The notes beneath the pieces are model-generated. The model had not been told where the DNA came from and did no database searches. It saw only the letters and a program-made list of their open reading frames with translations. The translations under genes and the position numbers were made by a program. A DNA stretch of 5,976 nucleotides from CAYXPG01 sp964564845 (GTDB taxonomy: Bacteria > Planctomycetota > Phycisphaerae > Sedimentisphaerales > Anaerobacaceae): positions 1 to 5,976 of the forward strand of contig CAZMCN010000120.1 of the NCBI GenBank assembly GCA_964564845.1, in the 5' to 3' direction. Shown here one piece after another: positions 4,608-5,976 of the stretch. The stretch's first letter is position 1. Every line of letters begins with the position of its first letter.

Positions 4608-5885
4608 ATGGATTACTTCAATTATAAAAACGGAAAGCTGTTTGCTGAAAAGACAGACGTCGAAGAAATTTCCGCCGAAGTCGGAACGCCACTCTACATC
4701 TACAGCAAAGCCACTTTCATCGACCATTTGCAAAAGATTCAGCACGCATACAGCGAACTTGAAACCACGATTTGCTATTCCGTTAAAGCGTGCGGCAATA
4801 TAAATATCCTGCGGATTCTTGCAGAAGCAGGCAGTGGATTTGACATCGTCAGCGGCGGAGAGCTGTATCGTGTTCTAAAAGCCGCAGGCCAACCATCAAA
4901 AATCGTTTACGCCGGGGTCGGCAAAACCGATGCCGAAATCGTCCAGGCTCTAAATGCCGGCATCGGTTACTTCAATATCGAATCGGAAGCGGAACTTCAA
5001 AACCTTATTCGTCTGGCGCAGCAGCAAAGCAAACGGGCCAAAGTCGCCCTCCGTGTCAATCCTGATATTGAATATAAAACTCATATCTTTTTGAAAACAG
5101 GCAAAAGAGAAACAAAGTTCGGTGTCGACATCGAGCATGCACTGAAGGTTTTCGCCGATTACGGTGACAACCCGGCTGTGCGGCTTTGTGCGCTTCACGT
5201 GCACTTAGGGTCAAGCGGAAAAAAGATTGACCCTTATGTCGAAACCGTAAAAAAAATCTTGCCGCTTATCGACCGGCTGCGCAGCGAAGGCCACACTATC
5301 GAGGCGCTCGACCTGGGCGGCGGCTACGGCGCCGACTACGAGTCTGACACCGTGCCTTCAGCAGCCGACTACGCAACAGGCATCGTCCCGCTGCTGAAAG
5401 ACAAGGAGCTTAAGCTCATCCTCGAGCCCGGCAAAACCATCGCCGCCAACGCAGGGATAATGCTTACACGCGTCCTTTATACAAAACAGGGCGGCAGTAA
5501 AAAGTTTGTTATTGTCGATGCGGGAATGAACGACCTGATTCGCCCGTCGCTTTACGACGCATTTCATTTCATCTGGCCTGCAAAAGTGGACGAACAATTC
5601 GTTCCTCGTCGGCGAGACAGCCGCCTCAAGCCCGCCGGCACTGAAACTGTGGATGTCGTTGGGCCGGTTTGCGAGTCGGCGGATTTCTTTGCAAAGGACA
5701 GGGCACTGCCGCCTGTAAAAAGGGGCGATTTGCTCAGTGTCTTTACTGCCGGTGCGTATGGCTTTAGTATGGCCAGCAACTACAACGCCCGCCCCCTGCC
5801 CGCCGAAGTCCTCGTTGACGGCGATAAATTCACCATCATCAGAAAACGCCAAATATACGATGACCTAATCGCCCATGAAAAGTGA
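4608..5885 (+). CDS. lysA: Diaminopimelate decarboxylase
   Basis: A 425-residue cytoplasmic PLP enzyme (fold type III, alanine-racemase-like barrel plus C-terminal beta domain) that decarboxylates meso-diaminopimelate to L-lysine, the final step of the pathway. The PLP lysine is Lys60 in CYSVKACGN. Other family motifs appear in order: HVHLGSS (197-203), the phosphate-binding LGGGYG (236-241), EPGK (273-276), DAGMNDLIRPSLYDA (304-318), the active-site GPVCESADF (352-360, with Cys355 and Glu356) and GAYGFSMASNYN (382-393). Length is normal and the gene is complete. ATG 4608 is chosen: the frame continues upstream to a TTG at 4533, but those 25 codons overlap the TATAAT promoter and have no RBS. 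No clear Shine-Dalgarno precedes ATG 4608 either. The position usually held by Arg in EPGR is Lys276 here. No terminator follows the stop, so a downstream gene may share the transcript. Confidence 0.96.
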   Translation: MDYFNYKNGKLFAEKTDVEEISAEVGTPLYIYSKATFIDHLQKIQHAYSELETTICYSVKACGNINILRILAEAGSGFDIVSGGELYRVLKAAGQPSKIVYAGVGKTDAEIVQALNAGIGYFNIESEAELQNLIRLAQQQSKRAKVALRVNPDIEYKTHIFLKTGKRETKFGVDIEHALKVFADYGDNPAVRLCALHVHLGSSGKKIDPYVETVKKILPLIDRLRSEGHTIEALDLGGGYGADYESDTVPSAADYATGIVPLLKDKELKLILEPGKTIAANAGIMLTRVLYTKQGGSKKFVIVDAGMNDLIRPSLYDAFHFIWPAKVDEQFVPRRRDSRLKPAGTETVDVVGPVCESADFFAKDRALPPVKRGDLLSVFTAGAYGFSMASNYNARPLPAEVLVDGDKFTIIRKRQIYDDLIAHEK

Positions 5886-5953
5886 TGTATTGATACTTCA
5901 CCATTCGACTGGCTGCAGAAATACTAAATCTAAAGCAGCTGAGGATAATTAAT

Positions 5954-5976
5954 TTGCCAGAGAGCCCATTGGGTCC
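5954..5976 (+). CDS. Possible start of a further gene (cut by the window end)
   Basis: GAGGA at 5941-5945 lies 8 bases before a TTG at 5954, from which an open frame (Leu/Met-Pro-Glu-Ser-Pro-Leu-Gly) runs off the window. A gene directly after lysA without a terminator is plausible, but seven codons are too few to identify anything. Confidence 0.2.

Noticed and set aside
4398..4745. 115-codon minus-strand frame across the terminator and lysA start
   Set aside because: It runs through the perfect terminator, the TATAAT promoter and the lysA N-terminus; no RBS or family features.
5358..5852. 164-codon minus-strand frame opposite lysA
   Set aside because: It lies antisense to conserved LysA motifs in GC-rich codons that deplete antisense stops; no recognisable domain.

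Overview
The window looks like chromosomal DNA from a Gram-negative-type bacterium of moderate GC with very AT-rich intergenic stretches. The mix of a lipid-flippase-like ABC exporter, a tiny lysine-rich basic peptide, and housekeeping genes without clear Shine-Dalgarno sites would fit a planctomycete (perhaps the Phycisphaerae/Sedimentisphaerales side). That placement is an inference from gene style, not a demonstrated match.

Layout. Positions 1-393 (+) hold the C-terminal part of an FkbM-type methyltransferase that begins before the window. An overlapping small reading frame (371-580, +) has a TPR-like character and may be a frameshifted tail or a gene remnant. Converging on these is a minus-strand block transcribed right to left: nadD (3708-3076), a tRNA-Ala(GGC) gene (2997-2925) and a full-length MsbA-type ABC exporter (2764-617). 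The exporter carries a PDZ-like domain in its first extracytoplasmic loop. It has its own near-consensus promoter (TTGACC-17-TATCAT), which is overlapped by an inverted repeat.

Positions 3709-4259 form a 551-base AT-rich gap between the divergent nadD and the plus-strand genes. It holds candidate promoters and small hairpins but no convincing gene. Then comes a 31-residue peptide gene (4260-4355) with 20 lysines and the best ribosome-binding site in the window, followed by a strong intrinsic terminator (4400-4443). After that is lysA (4608-5885), complete, with a TATAAT promoter just upstream. The last 91 bases show only a possible start of another gene.

How it fits together. NadD (NAD synthesis), tRNA-Ala and LysA (last step of lysine synthesis, also consuming the peptidoglycan precursor meso-diaminopimelate) are housekeeping functions. 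The exporter and the methyltransferase point to envelope lipid or glycan work. The most provocative arrangement is the order lysine-codon-rich peptide, intrinsic terminator, lysA. It has the outline of a leader-peptide attenuator responding to lysine supply, but the peptide also resembles lysine-rich histone-H1-like tails, and lysA seems to have its own promoter after the terminator. Both readings are set out with tests. The second notable item is the PDZ insertion in the ABC exporter.
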